Below are positions 35,409 through 44,504 of a stretch of 64,000 nt of DNA, one piece after another (position 1 is the stretch's first letter; every line of letters begins with the position of its first letter). Where the stretch lies: NCBI GenBank assembly GCA_964421755.1, contig CAYQYP010000368.1:57324-121323 (forward strand), given 5' to 3'. The notes under the pieces are model-generated. The model made no database searches. It saw nothing but the letters and a program-made list of their open reading frames with translations, and was not told where the DNA came from. Source of the DNA: CAVUUN01 sp964421755. GTDB lineage: Bacteria > Acidobacteriota > UBA6911 > RPQK01. The translations under genes were made by a program, and so were the position numbers.

Positions 35409-36407
35409 CTAGGCGATTCGCGGGCGGAAGACCTGGCAGGATAGCTCGGCAAAAGCCTCGCGGAGTTTCGCGAACACTTCATCGCTCTCGCAAATCCCGA
35501 CGATCGAACCGCCCGAACCTGCGTACTTGGCCGATACCCCGAAACTGCGGGCAAGACAAACCATCTCGACATTGCGCGGATCCAACTTGCAGATGGAGGC
35601 GCGCGTGTCGAAATTCAGGTTCATGAGCTTGTGGAGCGTCTTGTAATCCCTGCGAAGCAGGGCGTCGCGACCTTGAGCTGCCAGGTCGGCAAACGTCTTC
35701 ATAGCGTTGATCACGGCCGGCTCACCCTGTTCCCAGCGAGTTCTCAGATTACTGTGGAAGATGCCCGAAATCTGGCTGAGGTCCGTCCGGCAGGCGATGT
35801 AAAGCGGCGGCAGAAGCGCCGGATCGAGCGGCTCGTACGTCCCGTACCCCCTGGTCTCCAGCAATTCCCGGTCAAAATCCATGTAAACCAGCCCCTCGTA
35901 GACTTGGCAAACCCGGTCCTGGAGACCCGCGTCGATGCCGATCTCGCTCTTTTCGACTTCGAGGATAAGGTTCGGAAGCATCTCCCTTGGAATCGAAACC
36001 GAATAGAATTCAGTAAGGGCCCGAAAAACCGCGGTGATTATGGCGCTTGATCCCGACAACCCGACCTGACGCGGGATGTCGCTGTCGTACCGAAGCGCGA
36101 AATTCTCGCCCGAGAGGTTGATCTTCTGACTCTGACAGTACTCGACGAACCGCTTGATTGACGCCTTGATCAGGCGCAGGCCGCCATAAAGGCCGTTGAG
36201 TTTTACATCCTCGACCAGATCTTCCAGGCGGTCGAATTGGCAGCGATCCTGCCGGCTGAGAATGATCTCGATCTCCGGCCACTCGTAGACGACCACTTCG
36301 GCGCAGAAGTTCTTGACGATCACCGAGATCGTCTTCCCGAAATAACCGTCGGAAGGATTCCCGAGCAGCCCCGCCCGAGCGTACGCCTTAGCTTTAACGA
36401 TCTTCAC
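35409..36407 (-). CDS. Glucuronokinase-like GHMP kinase
   Basis: This 332-residue GHMP kinase starts KAYARAGLLGNPSDGYFGKT, then has NGLYGGLRLIKA, the ATP loop IPRQVGLSGSSAII, GLQDRVCQVYEGLVYMDF and the C-terminal AKYAGSGGSIVGIC. This order closely follows what I know of plant glucuronokinases, which phosphorylate D-glucuronate at C1. It overlaps the uridylyltransferase gene by 14 bp, so the pair could convert a sugar acid (or related sugar) to its UDP form. The precise substrate is inference. No signal peptide; cytoplasmic. Confidence 0.75.
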   Translation of the reverse strand: MKIVKAKAYARAGLLGNPSDGYFGKTISVIVKNFCAEVVVYEWPEIEIILSRQDRCQFDRLEDLVEDVKLNGLYGGLRLIKASIKRFVEYCQSQKINLSGENFALRYDSDIPRQVGLSGSSAIITAVFRALTEFYSVSIPREMLPNLILEVEKSEIGIDAGLQDRVCQVYEGLVYMDFDRELLETRGYGTYEPLDPALLPPLYIACRTDLSQISGIFHSNLRTRWEQGEPAVINAMKTFADLAAQGRDALLRRDYKTLHKLMNLNFDTRASICKLDPRNVEMVCLARSFGVSAKYAGSGGSIVGICESDEVFAKLREAFAELSCQVFRPRIA

Positions 36408-37284
36408 GGCACAACTCCTGAAGCCGCTGCCTTAGTTTCGGCCCGAGTTGAGGATCGTCAAGGGCGAACTCGAGAAATGCCTCGAAATAGCTTTCGAAAT
36501 TGCCTATGTCGTAGCGCTCTTCGCCGGGAGGGAGACGGACACCCAGGATTTTCTCCCCCTGCTTGAGAAGCAAGCGGATGGCATCGGTGAGCTGAATCTC
36601 GCCATTTTTCCCCGGTAGTGTTTGCGCGATCGCCTCGTAAATTGCCGGTGAGAATACGTAACGAGCGGCTATCGCAAGCCGACTGGGGGCTTCTTCGGGC
36701 GACGGCTTTTCAACGAGATCTTCGATTTCGAAGGTACTTCCGTTCCCCACCGCCTTAACGATGCCGTACTGACCGACAGCCGCCGCAGGCACTTCTTCCA
36801 CCGCGATCACGCAGGCAGCCTGGCAGCTGACGAAGTCCCGGATCATCTGTCTTACGACCTGCGACGAGGCATTGCGACCCAGGATGCTGTCGCCCAGGGC
36901 TACCACGAACGGGCGGTCCTGGGTGAAATGCCGCGCGCACAAGACTGCGTCACCCAGTCCTTTTTGTCGTCGTTGGCGGGAGTAGAAGAACTCCATCCGC
37001 ATCCGTTCGTATTCCAGTTCCGGAAGCAGATCTTCTTTCCCCCCTTCCCGCAATCGGCGGGTCAGCTCATAGTCGAAATCGAAGTGATCTTCGATTGAGC
37101 TCTTGTTCCGACCCGTAACGAACAGGATCTGTTTGATCCCGTTGCCCTCGAGCTCCTCGACCACATACTGCACAACCGGTTTCTTTCCAACCGGAAGCAT
37201 TTCCTTCGGTTGGGACTTGGTGGCGGGCAGCAGACGAGTTCCCAGTCCGGCGACCGGTATTACCGCAATCTGAATGTCATCCAT
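36394..37284 (-). CDS. galU: UTP-glucose-1-phosphate uridylyltransferase family protein
   Basis: This 296-residue GalU-type nucleotidyltransferase has AVIPVAGLGTRLLPATKSQP with PKEMLPVGKKPVVQYVVEEL, FVTGRNKSSIEDHFD, VVALGDSIL and LVEKPSPEEAPS. The family makes UDP-glucose from UTP and glucose-1-phosphate. Its overlap with a glucuronokinase-like kinase raises the possibility that it uses the kinase product (for example glucuronate-1-phosphate). It lies 3 bp after the upstream Gfo/Idh gene, so the isomerase-Gfo/Idh-galU-kinase set may be one leftward operon. Confidence 0.88.
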   Translation of the reverse strand: MDDIQIAVIPVAGLGTRLLPATKSQPKEMLPVGKKPVVQYVVEELEGNGIKQILFVTGRNKSSIEDHFDFDYELTRRLREGGKEDLLPELEYERMRMEFFYSRQRRQKGLGDAVLCARHFTQDRPFVVALGDSILGRNASSQVVRQMIRDFVSCQAACVIAVEEVPAAAVGQYGIVKAVGNGSTFEIEDLVEKPSPEEAPSRLAIAARYVFSPAIYEAIAQTLPGKNGEIQLTDAIRLLLKQGEKILGVRLPPGEERYDIGNFESYFEAFLEFALDDPQLGPKLRQRLQELCREDR

Positions 37285-37287
37285 TGA

Positions 37288-38718
37288 TTACTTCCCCGTT
37301 GGCTGCCCTGTTTCGGCCATCTCGAGCGCTTTGGTCGTCGTGTAGTATTTAGCGATCATGTTGGGGACTTCCCAATCCGGCAAACGTCCGCGCACCAGGT
37401 AGCCCAGGTACTTCTCCGCGACCTGCCCGAAGTGAGCCTCATGGCCCACCCGGTATTTGTCGGGTATACGAACGTGGTAGAGCTTTCCGACTTGCCGAAC
37501 CTCGAGACCGGGATACGCGGAGTTCAGGCCGTCGACCGCCTTGTTCAAAGCGTCGAACACCGCTATCGCATCCATTTCCGGGGTCGGCTCAACGTAGAGC
37601 TCAGGCCTGTAGTTCTCCTCTTTGCCCTGTTGAATAATGATGTTGGACCTGGTGCCTCGCATGATCGAATAGTGTGTATCGCCTGCGCCTTGAGGAGCTT
37701 CGAAATTCCAGATCACTGATACTTTGGCATGAAGACCGCGGAGCCTGTAGATCATCTCCCCGTTCGAGTAATAGGGGAGATTCCCGTCGCTGTCCAGCTG
37801 CGATTTCAGGTAATCGGGGAACTCCGTGGCAATGGTGACCTTGGCCAACTGCTCCTTTGTCACGATGGTGGGCCATCGGCGAGCCTTGATCATCTGTATT
37901 TCTGTCTTGTAGTTGACCTTGTAGCCCGGGAAGGCACCCCACATGACGAGGTCGACGAGGTGGGTGGCAACATCCACCAACCCCTCGCCCTGCTGCTTGA
38001 CATCGAGGTACCAGAGCGGTCTCTTCAGAGGCTGACCGGCCACGTATTTGAACAGATGGTGGACGCTCTCCTTGGTGATGGTCGGTTCCTCTGGCGAGCC
38101 TATCCGATAGTTCCCGAACACCTGCCAGTTATGAGACAGCTCCTTCTGGAGGATACTGGTGATCTCATAACGTTCGGTCATAATGTCGTAGAGCTGGACG
38201 TTGTTTTTCCGGGCCGACTCGAACGCCACTCGCAGGACTTCCCAGCCCTTCTGGTCGATGCACATCGGTTTGTCGGCGAGGACGTTTATCCCGGCATCCA
38301 CGCATCTCTTGATGTACTCGGTCTTCCGCTGATTGTTGCCGGCGAGGATGACCACATTACCGGGCCGTTCCGACATCATCTTGTCGAAGAAATCAGGACC
38401 CCGGTAGATCTTTTGCTCCCAGCGCGTCGGGTTTTCGGCGCGAGTATTGAAGCCCTGCACCCGCTTCAGGTGTTCTTCAAGGTCCCACCCGTCCGGAGCA
38501 TAGACGTGAACGAGGGGGGCAACCTGCGGATACATCGTTTTCTGGACGAGGGCCGCATGGAAGTGACCAGGGTCTACCACCATGAGTTTGACCTCTCCGG
38601 GAGCTCCGCTGAACTTGCCTTTTGTCTGCATAGCGACGGTAAACAAGGCCCCGATGCAAAGAAGTAACACCAGCGGCCTGAGTTTCGATGATGGTGATTG
38701 GGGATTTTTGTGTTTCAT
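37288..38718 (-). CDS. Secreted Gfo/Idh-type oxidoreductase with C-terminal domain
   Basis: This 476-residue protein has a hydrophobic N-terminal signal (LRPLVLLLCIGALFTVAMQ). A putative oxidoreductase core follows (GEVKLMVVDPGHFHAALVQK, VVILAGNNQRKTEYIKRC, NVLADKPMCIDQKGWEVL, with DKP replacing EKP). The long C-terminal part includes DVATHLVDLVMWGAFPG. This matches the secreted 'putative oxidoreductase C-terminal' proteins common in soil bacteria. Substrate unknown. It sits between an exported isomerase-like protein and galU. Confidence 0.83.
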   Translation of the reverse strand: MKHKNPQSPSSKLRPLVLLLCIGALFTVAMQTKGKFSGAPGEVKLMVVDPGHFHAALVQKTMYPQVAPLVHVYAPDGWDLEEHLKRVQGFNTRAENPTRWEQKIYRGPDFFDKMMSERPGNVVILAGNNQRKTEYIKRCVDAGINVLADKPMCIDQKGWEVLRVAFESARKNNVQLYDIMTERYEITSILQKELSHNWQVFGNYRIGSPEEPTITKESVHHLFKYVAGQPLKRPLWYLDVKQQGEGLVDVATHLVDLVMWGAFPGYKVNYKTEIQMIKARRWPTIVTKEQLAKVTIATEFPDYLKSQLDSDGNLPYYSNGEMIYRLRGLHAKVSVIWNFEAPQGAGDTHYSIMRGTRSNIIIQQGKEENYRPELYVEPTPEMDAIAVFDALNKAVDGLNSAYPGLEVRQVGKLYHVRIPDKYRVGHEAHFGQVAEKYLGYLVRGRLPDWEVPNMIAKYYTTTKALEMAETGQPTGK

Positions 38719-38743
38719 GTCTTCTTATTGATTCGCCATTCGC

Positions 38744-38788
38744 CGATTCGGCCAACCGGGTGGAAGCCACCCGGGACTCGAGCCGATT
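38744..38788. repeat. Intergenic hairpin between leftward genes
   Basis: CCGGGTGG and CCACCCGG pair around AAG (38756-38774), with an outer TCGGC/GCCGA pairing. It includes GGCCAACCGGG, like the tips of the family A element. No U-run. It may stabilise the mRNA end of the isomerase gene or be a repeat relic. Confidence 0.5.
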
Positions 38789-38794
38789 GCCGGC

Positions 38795-39634
38795 TCAGAG
38801 ACCCAGCGCCTTCATTGTCCCGCGCAGGTATCCGATGGATTCGGCTGCCCCCGCCAGCGGATCGTCCTCGTCCTTCTCGTATTCGAGAGCCAGAACTCCG
38901 GTGTACTTGATTTTCTTCAGAGTCCTCAGAAAACCCGGGATGTCTATAACACCGCGCCCGACCTCGACCGTACTTCCTTTGGCCGTGGCCTCGGATACGT
39001 CCTTGATATGGACGTCAAACAGTCGATCCGCTGCCTTCCTGGCCGCCTGTGCTGGATCGATGCCGCTCCTCTGGGTGTGCCCGACATCGATGCACAGCCC
39101 CAGTTTCGGATCGCGTTTGTCGATTTTTTCCAACACGCTCTCCGGCGTAGGGTACAGCTTATCTCCGGGTCCGTGGTTGTGAATGGCCAAGCGGATATCA
39201 TACTCCTTCACTTTGGCCTCCACGAGATCCAGCAACTCGTGGTTCGGAACGCCGATAATGAGCTTCATGCCGGCAGCCCGCGCATAATCAAAGCCCTGGC
39301 GAACCTCCGCTTCCGACTTCATGTAAACCACACCGCATCCATACAGGTCTAGCCCCTGCTCGCGTACCTGGGCTGCGATTGTCTTGATCTCTTCAAGCCC
39401 GGTTTCCAGCGGCAGGTGCATGCTCTTGAATGCGACCCTGGTCAAACCCAGACGCTTGGTCATCGCGAGGGCTTGCTCCCGCGGGAACTTCCGGAAAGTG
39501 TACGACGCCATCCCAAGCGGCAAATCGCCCGCGGCACTTTGCGTCCGGCCCTGAGCGTGAACAAGGGCCGGCGCAAGAACCGCCCCGCCTGCCGCGACAA
39601 GGAAATTTCTCCGGTTTGGAGTGACTCCTGCCAT
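38795..39634 (-). CDS. Exported TIM-barrel sugar isomerase/epimerase-like protein
   Basis: This 279-residue protein starts at the ATG at 39634 with AGGAGG seven bases upstream. An earlier in-frame ATG at 39697 would add 21 residues ahead of the Tat signal and is rejected. It has NRRNFLVAAGGAVLAPALVH, then a barrel with GVVYMKSEAEV, RLAIHNHGPGDKLYPT, LGLCIDVGHTQRSG and DVHIKDV, which hold the expected metal-binding residues. It is paired with the secreted Gfo/Idh gene downstream, as in many sugar-derivative pathways. Substrate unknown. Confidence 0.85.
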   Translation of the reverse strand: MAGVTPNRRNFLVAAGGAVLAPALVHAQGRTQSAAGDLPLGMASYTFRKFPREQALAMTKRLGLTRVAFKSMHLPLETGLEEIKTIAAQVREQGLDLYGCGVVYMKSEAEVRQGFDYARAAGMKLIIGVPNHELLDLVEAKVKEYDIRLAIHNHGPGDKLYPTPESVLEKIDKRDPKLGLCIDVGHTQRSGIDPAQAARKAADRLFDVHIKDVSEATAKGSTVEVGRGVIDIPGFLRTLKKIKYTGVLALEYEKDEDDPLAGAAESIGYLRGTMKALGL

Positions 39635-39717
39635 AGCGACCTCCTGATCGAAAAATGCGTCTAACTCGGTTTCACTATTGCACATCGTGGTCCCCATTGT
39701 GAATCACGAACTAGCCC

Positions 39718-39834
39718 GAATGCGGAATGTGGATGCGGAATGCGGAATCAAGAAGTGAAAGCGTCGCTGTCGCCGCGCGGTGTGCTTGTTTGCCTTTCTA
39801 TTCCGCATTCCGCACTCCGCATTCCGCATTCCGC
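39718..39834. repeat. Heptamer inverted tandem array (GCGGAAT)
   Basis: Five units of GAATGCG type (39718-39751, one shortened) face five units of ATTCCGC (39800-39834) over a 48-base loop. It lies between divergent genes, upstream of both starts. No promoter could be recognised around it. Confidence 0.85.
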
Positions 39835-39898
39835 ATTTCTTGACGCCATCCGGGCGGTATAGCAGAATCAGGCGTTTGACAAGGAGCGCCACTCGCCC

Positions 39899-42800
39899 AT
39901 GTACCGCAGTTCTATTCGACCCTGGGACTATCTGATCGTGACCGCCTCAAACCGGCAGCAGGCTCTCGCCTACGAGCGGCAGCTGGAACTGCGCACCCGA
40001 CTCGGATACCTGACCGACGTCCGGCGGAGCCTCGTCGTCGCCGATCCCGACGGCAAGCGGATCGGCAGCGGAGGAAGTACCCTCTACTCCCTGCTTGCCG
40101 TCCTGAACCAGGAATTGAGCCAAATCACCGGCGACCGCCTGAATCCCAACCTGTGGGAGCAGGTATTCAGAAAACTGAGAATCCTCATTGTCCACGCCGG
40201 GGGGGACTCGAGGCGGCTGCCCGCCTATGCCCCTTGCGGAAAGCTTTTCATTCCGGTTCCCGGAGATAACGACGGGGCGCTCACAACCACGCTGTTCGAC
40301 CGCCAGATCGCTACCTACCTCGGGTTGCCCGGACCGGCAGACGACGCAGGTCAGATCGTGGTGACGGCCGGGGACGTACTGCTCACCTTCGATCCATCTC
40401 AGGTCTGCTTTGCTCCCGCAGGGGTGACCGGACTCGGCTGCCACTCTTCGCCGGAAGAGGCCTCGAGGCACGGAGTTTACTGTGTCGGATCGGGCGGCGC
40501 GGTCCGCCTCTACCTGCAGAAACCGTCCGAAAGCCAACAGAGAGCGGTGAATGCGATCGACCGCTACGGGCGAAGCGTCCTCGATATTGGAGTTCTGAAC
40601 TTCGACAGCGGGACCGCCGCGCGGCTCCTGGCGCTTTTCGAGATAGAGGTGAGCGGGGCGAACGAGCTCCAGTGGAGCCAGACCATCGATGATCTCCTCA
40701 AGGCACGGGGGCTCGATGTTTACCGGGAAGTGTGCTGCGCGATGGGTAGCGGCGTCGACTTTGACCGTTACCTGCAGTCGGCCGTGGAGAGCGGCTCGAT
40801 CCTTGGCAAGAGTTTCCTCTCACGTCTGTTCGAAGGCCTCTCGATAGTCCCCTTCCATGCTCAGACGATCGAACGCTGCGGCTTTCTGCATTTCGGGACG
40901 ACGCGCCACATCATTGAGAGCGGCGCGGAGCTGGCCCGCCGAGACCGTGGGCTGTCGAGGCTGAATGAACCCCTGACGGTCAATACGGTTTTCTTCGAGG
41001 GCGGAGGCGTCCTCGGCGCCGACTCGTGGATCGAAGGTTGCCGAGTGCACTCGCCGGTGCAACTGGGGGGAGCGAACATCGTCGTGGGCGCGGACATCGA
41101 GAGACCGCTCGAACTCGGGGTGGGTGACTGCCTGGACGTTGTAGAGGGGCAAGACCGTTTGGGTCACCGAGTTTTCTTCAATCGGCTGTACGCGGTCTCG
41201 GACAGCTTCAAGGGCACCTCTGCAGAGACGCGCTTTTGCGGGCAGCCTCTTCGGAACTGGATCCAGGCGATGGGCGCCCGGGACGAGCAGATCTGGCCAG
41301 CCGAGGTGTCGCCTGAAGCGCGCAGTATCTGGAATGCGAGGTTATTTGTAGCGACGGCGGAGCCCTCCGGCTTCTTCGAATGGCTCTGGCTCTTCAAGCC
41401 TGAAGATGCAGGGGACTCCGACCGCAAGCGCTACCTGGACGCCGACCGGTACAGTCTGAGCGAGATGGGGAACCTTGCGGATTTTGAAGCATTCTACCGA
41501 CGCCGCGCCGAGATCCGCGCGACCGAAATCGGGCAGTCTCTATCCGCAATCTTCCGACCGGACAGTCGCTTCTCGGCCTCCGAGCTGGCCTGGATACTCG
41601 AGCGCTCCGACCAGCCGGACAGGCTGATCCAAGGACTGATTGCCGAGGCGCGATGGCATGCCGGATCGTGCGCCGAAGCCGGCATGCAGATCTTCACGCT
41701 TTCCCGGTTGGTCCATTCCCTGGGCACCGCTGTCGCCTTGCTTGGGGAAACGAACAACGAGATGGCCGAGCGACTCGTCGGCGCGCTTCAGACGAGCCTG
41801 GGAACTGAAGACCGCGAATGGCTGGCATCCCAGCAACTCTGCCCTGAAGCCCGGAATTCCGGCAAATGGAGGGATCAGGCGCAGGACTTCGCCTTCGACC
41901 AGCTCGGGTGCGCCATCCTCGACAGCGCGTCGACAGAGTTGCAGGATCCGCCCCGCAATGCCCTGCGACCCGACGAAATCGTCTGGGGACGGGCACCGGC
42001 CAGGCTCGATCTGGGAGGCGGCTGGACCGACACTCCTCCGTATTCGCTGGAATTCGGCGGGAGCGTGATCAACGCAGCCGTGAACCTCAATGGACAGCCA
42101 CCTATCCAATGCTACGCGCGGGTGACGGAAGACCGGGTGATTCGTATCGGCTCGATCGATCAGGGCACAAGGATCCAAATCGCCGATTTCGACTCGTTGC
42201 TCGACTATCGGCAGGCAACGAGCGAGTTCGGGCTTGCCAAAGCTGCCCTGGCCCTCTCCGGCTTTTGTCCGGCCGTAACCCGAGCGAATCGGCCGGCGAC
42301 CCTCGGGGCATTGCTTGACCGGTTTGGAGGCGGAGTCGAGCTCACTACTTTGGCTGCGATCCCAAAGGGGAGCGGGCTCGGAACATCAAGCATCATGGGC
42401 GCGGTGGTCTTGTCCGTGATCGCAAGAATGCTCGGGCGAACCCTGTCTCAACGAGACCTCTTCCACGCGGTTCTCCGGCTGGAGCAGGCGCTCACGACCG
42501 GCGGCGGCTGGCAAGACCAGATCGGGGGAGCAGTGGATGGCGTCAAGGTCATCAGCTGCGCGCCGGGACTTATCCCCGACCCGCGTATTCATTACGTCCC
42601 TGCGGATGTCCTGGACCCGCGCTCCAACCGAGGGACGACGCTGCTGTTCTACACGGGGATCACTCGATTGGCAAAGAACATCCTGCGTGACGTGGTCGGC
42701 CGGTATCTCGACAGGGACCGCACCGCCCTCGCGACTCTCCGGCAGCTCCACGGGCTACCTCCCTTGGTTGCGGACACGATGGCCCGAAAAGATCTGCCCG

Positions 42801-43081
42801 CGTTCGGCCGGATGATTGACACCGCCTGGCGGCTGAACAAACAGCTCGACCCGCACTCCAGCAACGAGAAGATCGAAAGCCTGCTTCAGACGCTGGCACC
42901 GCACTTGCACGGGGCTAAGCTCCTGGGTGCAGGCGGGGGCGGATTCCTGCTCATGGTCTGCAAATCCCCGGAGGCCGCCGCAGAGGTCCGGGCGCTCCTG
43001 ACATCGGCTCCCCCCAATCCCCGCTCGCGCTTTTTCGATTTCGACGTGAGCGCGGAGGGTTTGGTTGTCAGCGTCTGCTGA
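39899..43081 (+). CDS. fkp: Bifunctional L-fucokinase/GDP-fucose pyrophosphorylase
   Basis: This 1060-residue fusion. The N-terminal half has the fucose-1-phosphate guanylyltransferase features GSGGSTLYSLL and HAGGDSRRLPAYAPCGKLF. The C-terminal half is a GHMP kinase with APARLDLGGGWTDTPPYSLE, IPKGSGLGTSSIMGAVVLS and KLLGAGGGGFLLMVC. Length and order match Bacteroides-type Fkp, which makes GDP-L-fucose from free L-fucose by salvage for surface glycans. Related enzymes act on D-arabinose or heptoses, so fucose is probable, not certain. GGAG lies 12 bases before the ATG. Confidence 0.88.
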   Translation: MYRSSIRPWDYLIVTASNRQQALAYERQLELRTRLGYLTDVRRSLVVADPDGKRIGSGGSTLYSLLAVLNQELSQITGDRLNPNLWEQVFRKLRILIVHAGGDSRRLPAYAPCGKLFIPVPGDNDGALTTTLFDRQIATYLGLPGPADDAGQIVVTAGDVLLTFDPSQVCFAPAGVTGLGCHSSPEEASRHGVYCVGSGGAVRLYLQKPSESQQRAVNAIDRYGRSVLDIGVLNFDSGTAARLLALFEIEVSGANELQWSQTIDDLLKARGLDVYREVCCAMGSGVDFDRYLQSAVESGSILGKSFLSRLFEGLSIVPFHAQTIERCGFLHFGTTRHIIESGAELARRDRGLSRLNEPLTVNTVFFEGGGVLGADSWIEGCRVHSPVQLGGANIVVGADIERPLELGVGDCLDVVEGQDRLGHRVFFNRLYAVSDSFKGTSAETRFCGQPLRNWIQAMGARDEQIWPAEVSPEARSIWNARLFVATAEPSGFFEWLWLFKPEDAGDSDRKRYLDADRYSLSEMGNLADFEAFYRRRAEIRATEIGQSLSAIFRPDSRFSASELAWILERSDQPDRLIQGLIAEARWHAGSCAEAGMQIFTLSRLVHSLGTAVALLGETNNEMAERLVGALQTSLGTEDREWLASQQLCPEARNSGKWRDQAQDFAFDQLGCAILDSASTELQDPPRNALRPDEIVWGRAPARLDLGGGWTDTPPYSLEFGGSVINAAVNLNGQPPIQCYARVTEDRVIRIGSIDQGTRIQIADFDSLLDYRQATSEFGLAKAALALSGFCPAVTRANRPATLGALLDRFGGGVELTTLAAIPKGSGLGTSSIMGAVVLSVIARMLGRTLSQRDLFHAVLRLEQALTTGGGWQDQIGGAVDGVKVISCAPGLIPDPRIHYVPADVLDPRSNRGTTLLFYTGITRLAKNILRDVVGRYLDRDRTALATLRQLHGLPPLVADTMARKDLPAFGRMIDTAWRLNKQLDPHSSNEKIESLLQTLAPHLHGAKLLGAGGGGFLLMVCKSPEAAAEVRALLTSAPPNPRSRFFDFDVSAEGLVVSVC

Positions 43082-43144
43082 GGCACGCGCATCGCGAAGC
43101 GAGCGAAAAAATGGGGCAGGATGAACAGGTTGCCGAGCGGCACG

Positions 43145-43269
43145 GAACCGCAAACGCAGCGTCTTTCGCGGAGTGCGCGGATCGTCACCGGTAGCAACCA
43201 GCAAGCGGGTTTGACGGCGGGCGCGGTGACAATCCGCGCACTTCGCACAAAACGCTCCGTTTGCGGTTC
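43145..43269. repeat. Imperfect 46-bp inverted repeat
   Basis: Arms at 43145-43190 and 43224-43269 are reverse complements with about seven mismatches, several of them G-U compatible. The loop is 33 bases. It occupies the gap between fkp and proB, both rightward, and could separate their transcripts. Unit and arms differ from families A and B. Confidence 0.75.
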
Positions 43270-43347
43270 TGTTCTGCCCGGTAGGCCCTTTGTCTTTCCC
43301 CCGACGGTGATAACCAATCGGGAATTAAGTATCATGTGCCGGTAACT

Positions 43348-44493
43348 ATGGCAAAGCAGTCAAGCAGCACAAGCCCCCGTACCAAGCTGGCAAAGGCCCG
43401 ACGGGTCGTCGTCAAAGTCGGCTCGGGGGTACTCACGGGAGCCGATCAGCGGCTCAACCAGGAGCGGATTCGCTCCCTGGTAGGAGGTCTCGCCTGGCTC
43501 AAGCGGCGCGGCACGGAGGTCGTGCTGGTCACCTCTGGAGCGGTAGCGACCGGGGCTCCGGTGATGGGACTTGCCGGCCGCGCGAAGACAATCCCGCAGA
43601 AACAGGCATGTGCGGCCATCGGGCAAGTGCTTCTGATGGCTCACTACGAGCAGATGCTTTCGGAACACGGGTACCACAGTGCACAGATCCTGCTAACCCA
43701 GGAGGACGTCCGCAGCCGCGAACGGTACCTGAATGCCCGCAATACATTCGAGACCCTTCTCGCTTCGGAGCTCATTCCAATCGTGAATGAGAACGACACC
43801 GTGGCGGTCAGTGAGATCAAGTTCGGGGATAACGACAATTTGTGCGCCGAAGTGGCTGCGCTGATCAGGGCGCATCTCCTGCTCGTTCTTTCCACGGTCG
43901 ACGGCTTGTACGAAAGCTTCGGGAGCGGCGGAAAGCCCATTCCCCTGGTTGAGAAGATCGGCCAGGCGCACTTTGACCTGGCTCAAGACCAGCTTAAGGC
44001 GACCAGTATCAGCACCGGCGGGATGAAATCGAAGCTGATGGCCATGCGGAAGGCGACACAGTACGGGATTCCCGGAGTGCTTGCCGGCGGGCTGAAAGAA
44101 GAGATCATCCAGAGAGTCATCCTGGGCGAGGAAGAAGGGACGCTGTTTCTCCCGAGCGAGGACCGCCTGTCGGCGCGGGAATACTGGATTCTGCACACGC
44201 TCAGCCCGAAGGGCGCTATTCTGGTCGACGCGGGGGCCGTTGAGGCGATTCGGGCGCGCGGAAGGAGCCTTCTTCCCATTGGAGTCCGCGCCGTCGAGGG
44301 CACTTTCCGGTCCGGGCAGCCTGTTCGGATCGTTGGGCCGGAGGGAGAGGAAATCGCGCGAGGCATCAGCTACTACAGTTCCTCCGAAGTAAGCTCGATC
44401 CTGGGATGCCGAACCGATGAGATCGAGTCCCGGCTCGGTTACAGGTACTACGATGAAGTCGTGCACCGCGATAACCTTGTTCTCGTAAAATAA
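43348..44493 (+). CDS. proB: Glutamate 5-kinase
   Basis: This 381-residue enzyme has the amino-acid kinase domain RRVVVKVGSGVLTGADQRLN, VTSGAVATGAPVMGL, QKQACAAIGQVLLM, IVNENDTVAVSEIKFGDND and ISTGGMKSKLMAM. A C-terminal PUA domain follows (about residues 285-370). It makes gamma-glutamyl phosphate, the first step of proline synthesis. The ATG at 43348 is preferred; a GTG at 43336 adds four residues. It is followed after 11 bp by proA. Confidence 0.95.
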   Translation: MAKQSSSTSPRTKLAKARRVVVKVGSGVLTGADQRLNQERIRSLVGGLAWLKRRGTEVVLVTSGAVATGAPVMGLAGRAKTIPQKQACAAIGQVLLMAHYEQMLSEHGYHSAQILLTQEDVRSRERYLNARNTFETLLASELIPIVNENDTVAVSEIKFGDNDNLCAEVAALIRAHLLLVLSTVDGLYESFGSGGKPIPLVEKIGQAHFDLAQDQLKATSISTGGMKSKLMAMRKATQYGIPGVLAGGLKEEIIQRVILGEEEGTLFLPSEDRLSAREYWILHTLSPKGAILVDAGAVEAIRARGRSLLPIGVRAVEGTFRSGQPVRIVGPEGEEIARGISYYSSSEVSSILGCRTDEIESRLGYRYYDEVVHRDNLVLVK

Positions 44494-44504
44494 CGTATAA
44501 CACC

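Noticed and set aside
37729..38667. 312-codon plus-strand frame opposite the secreted Gfo/Idh gene
   Set aside because: No recognisable domain, no ribosome site, and the minus-strand protein has clear family motifs.
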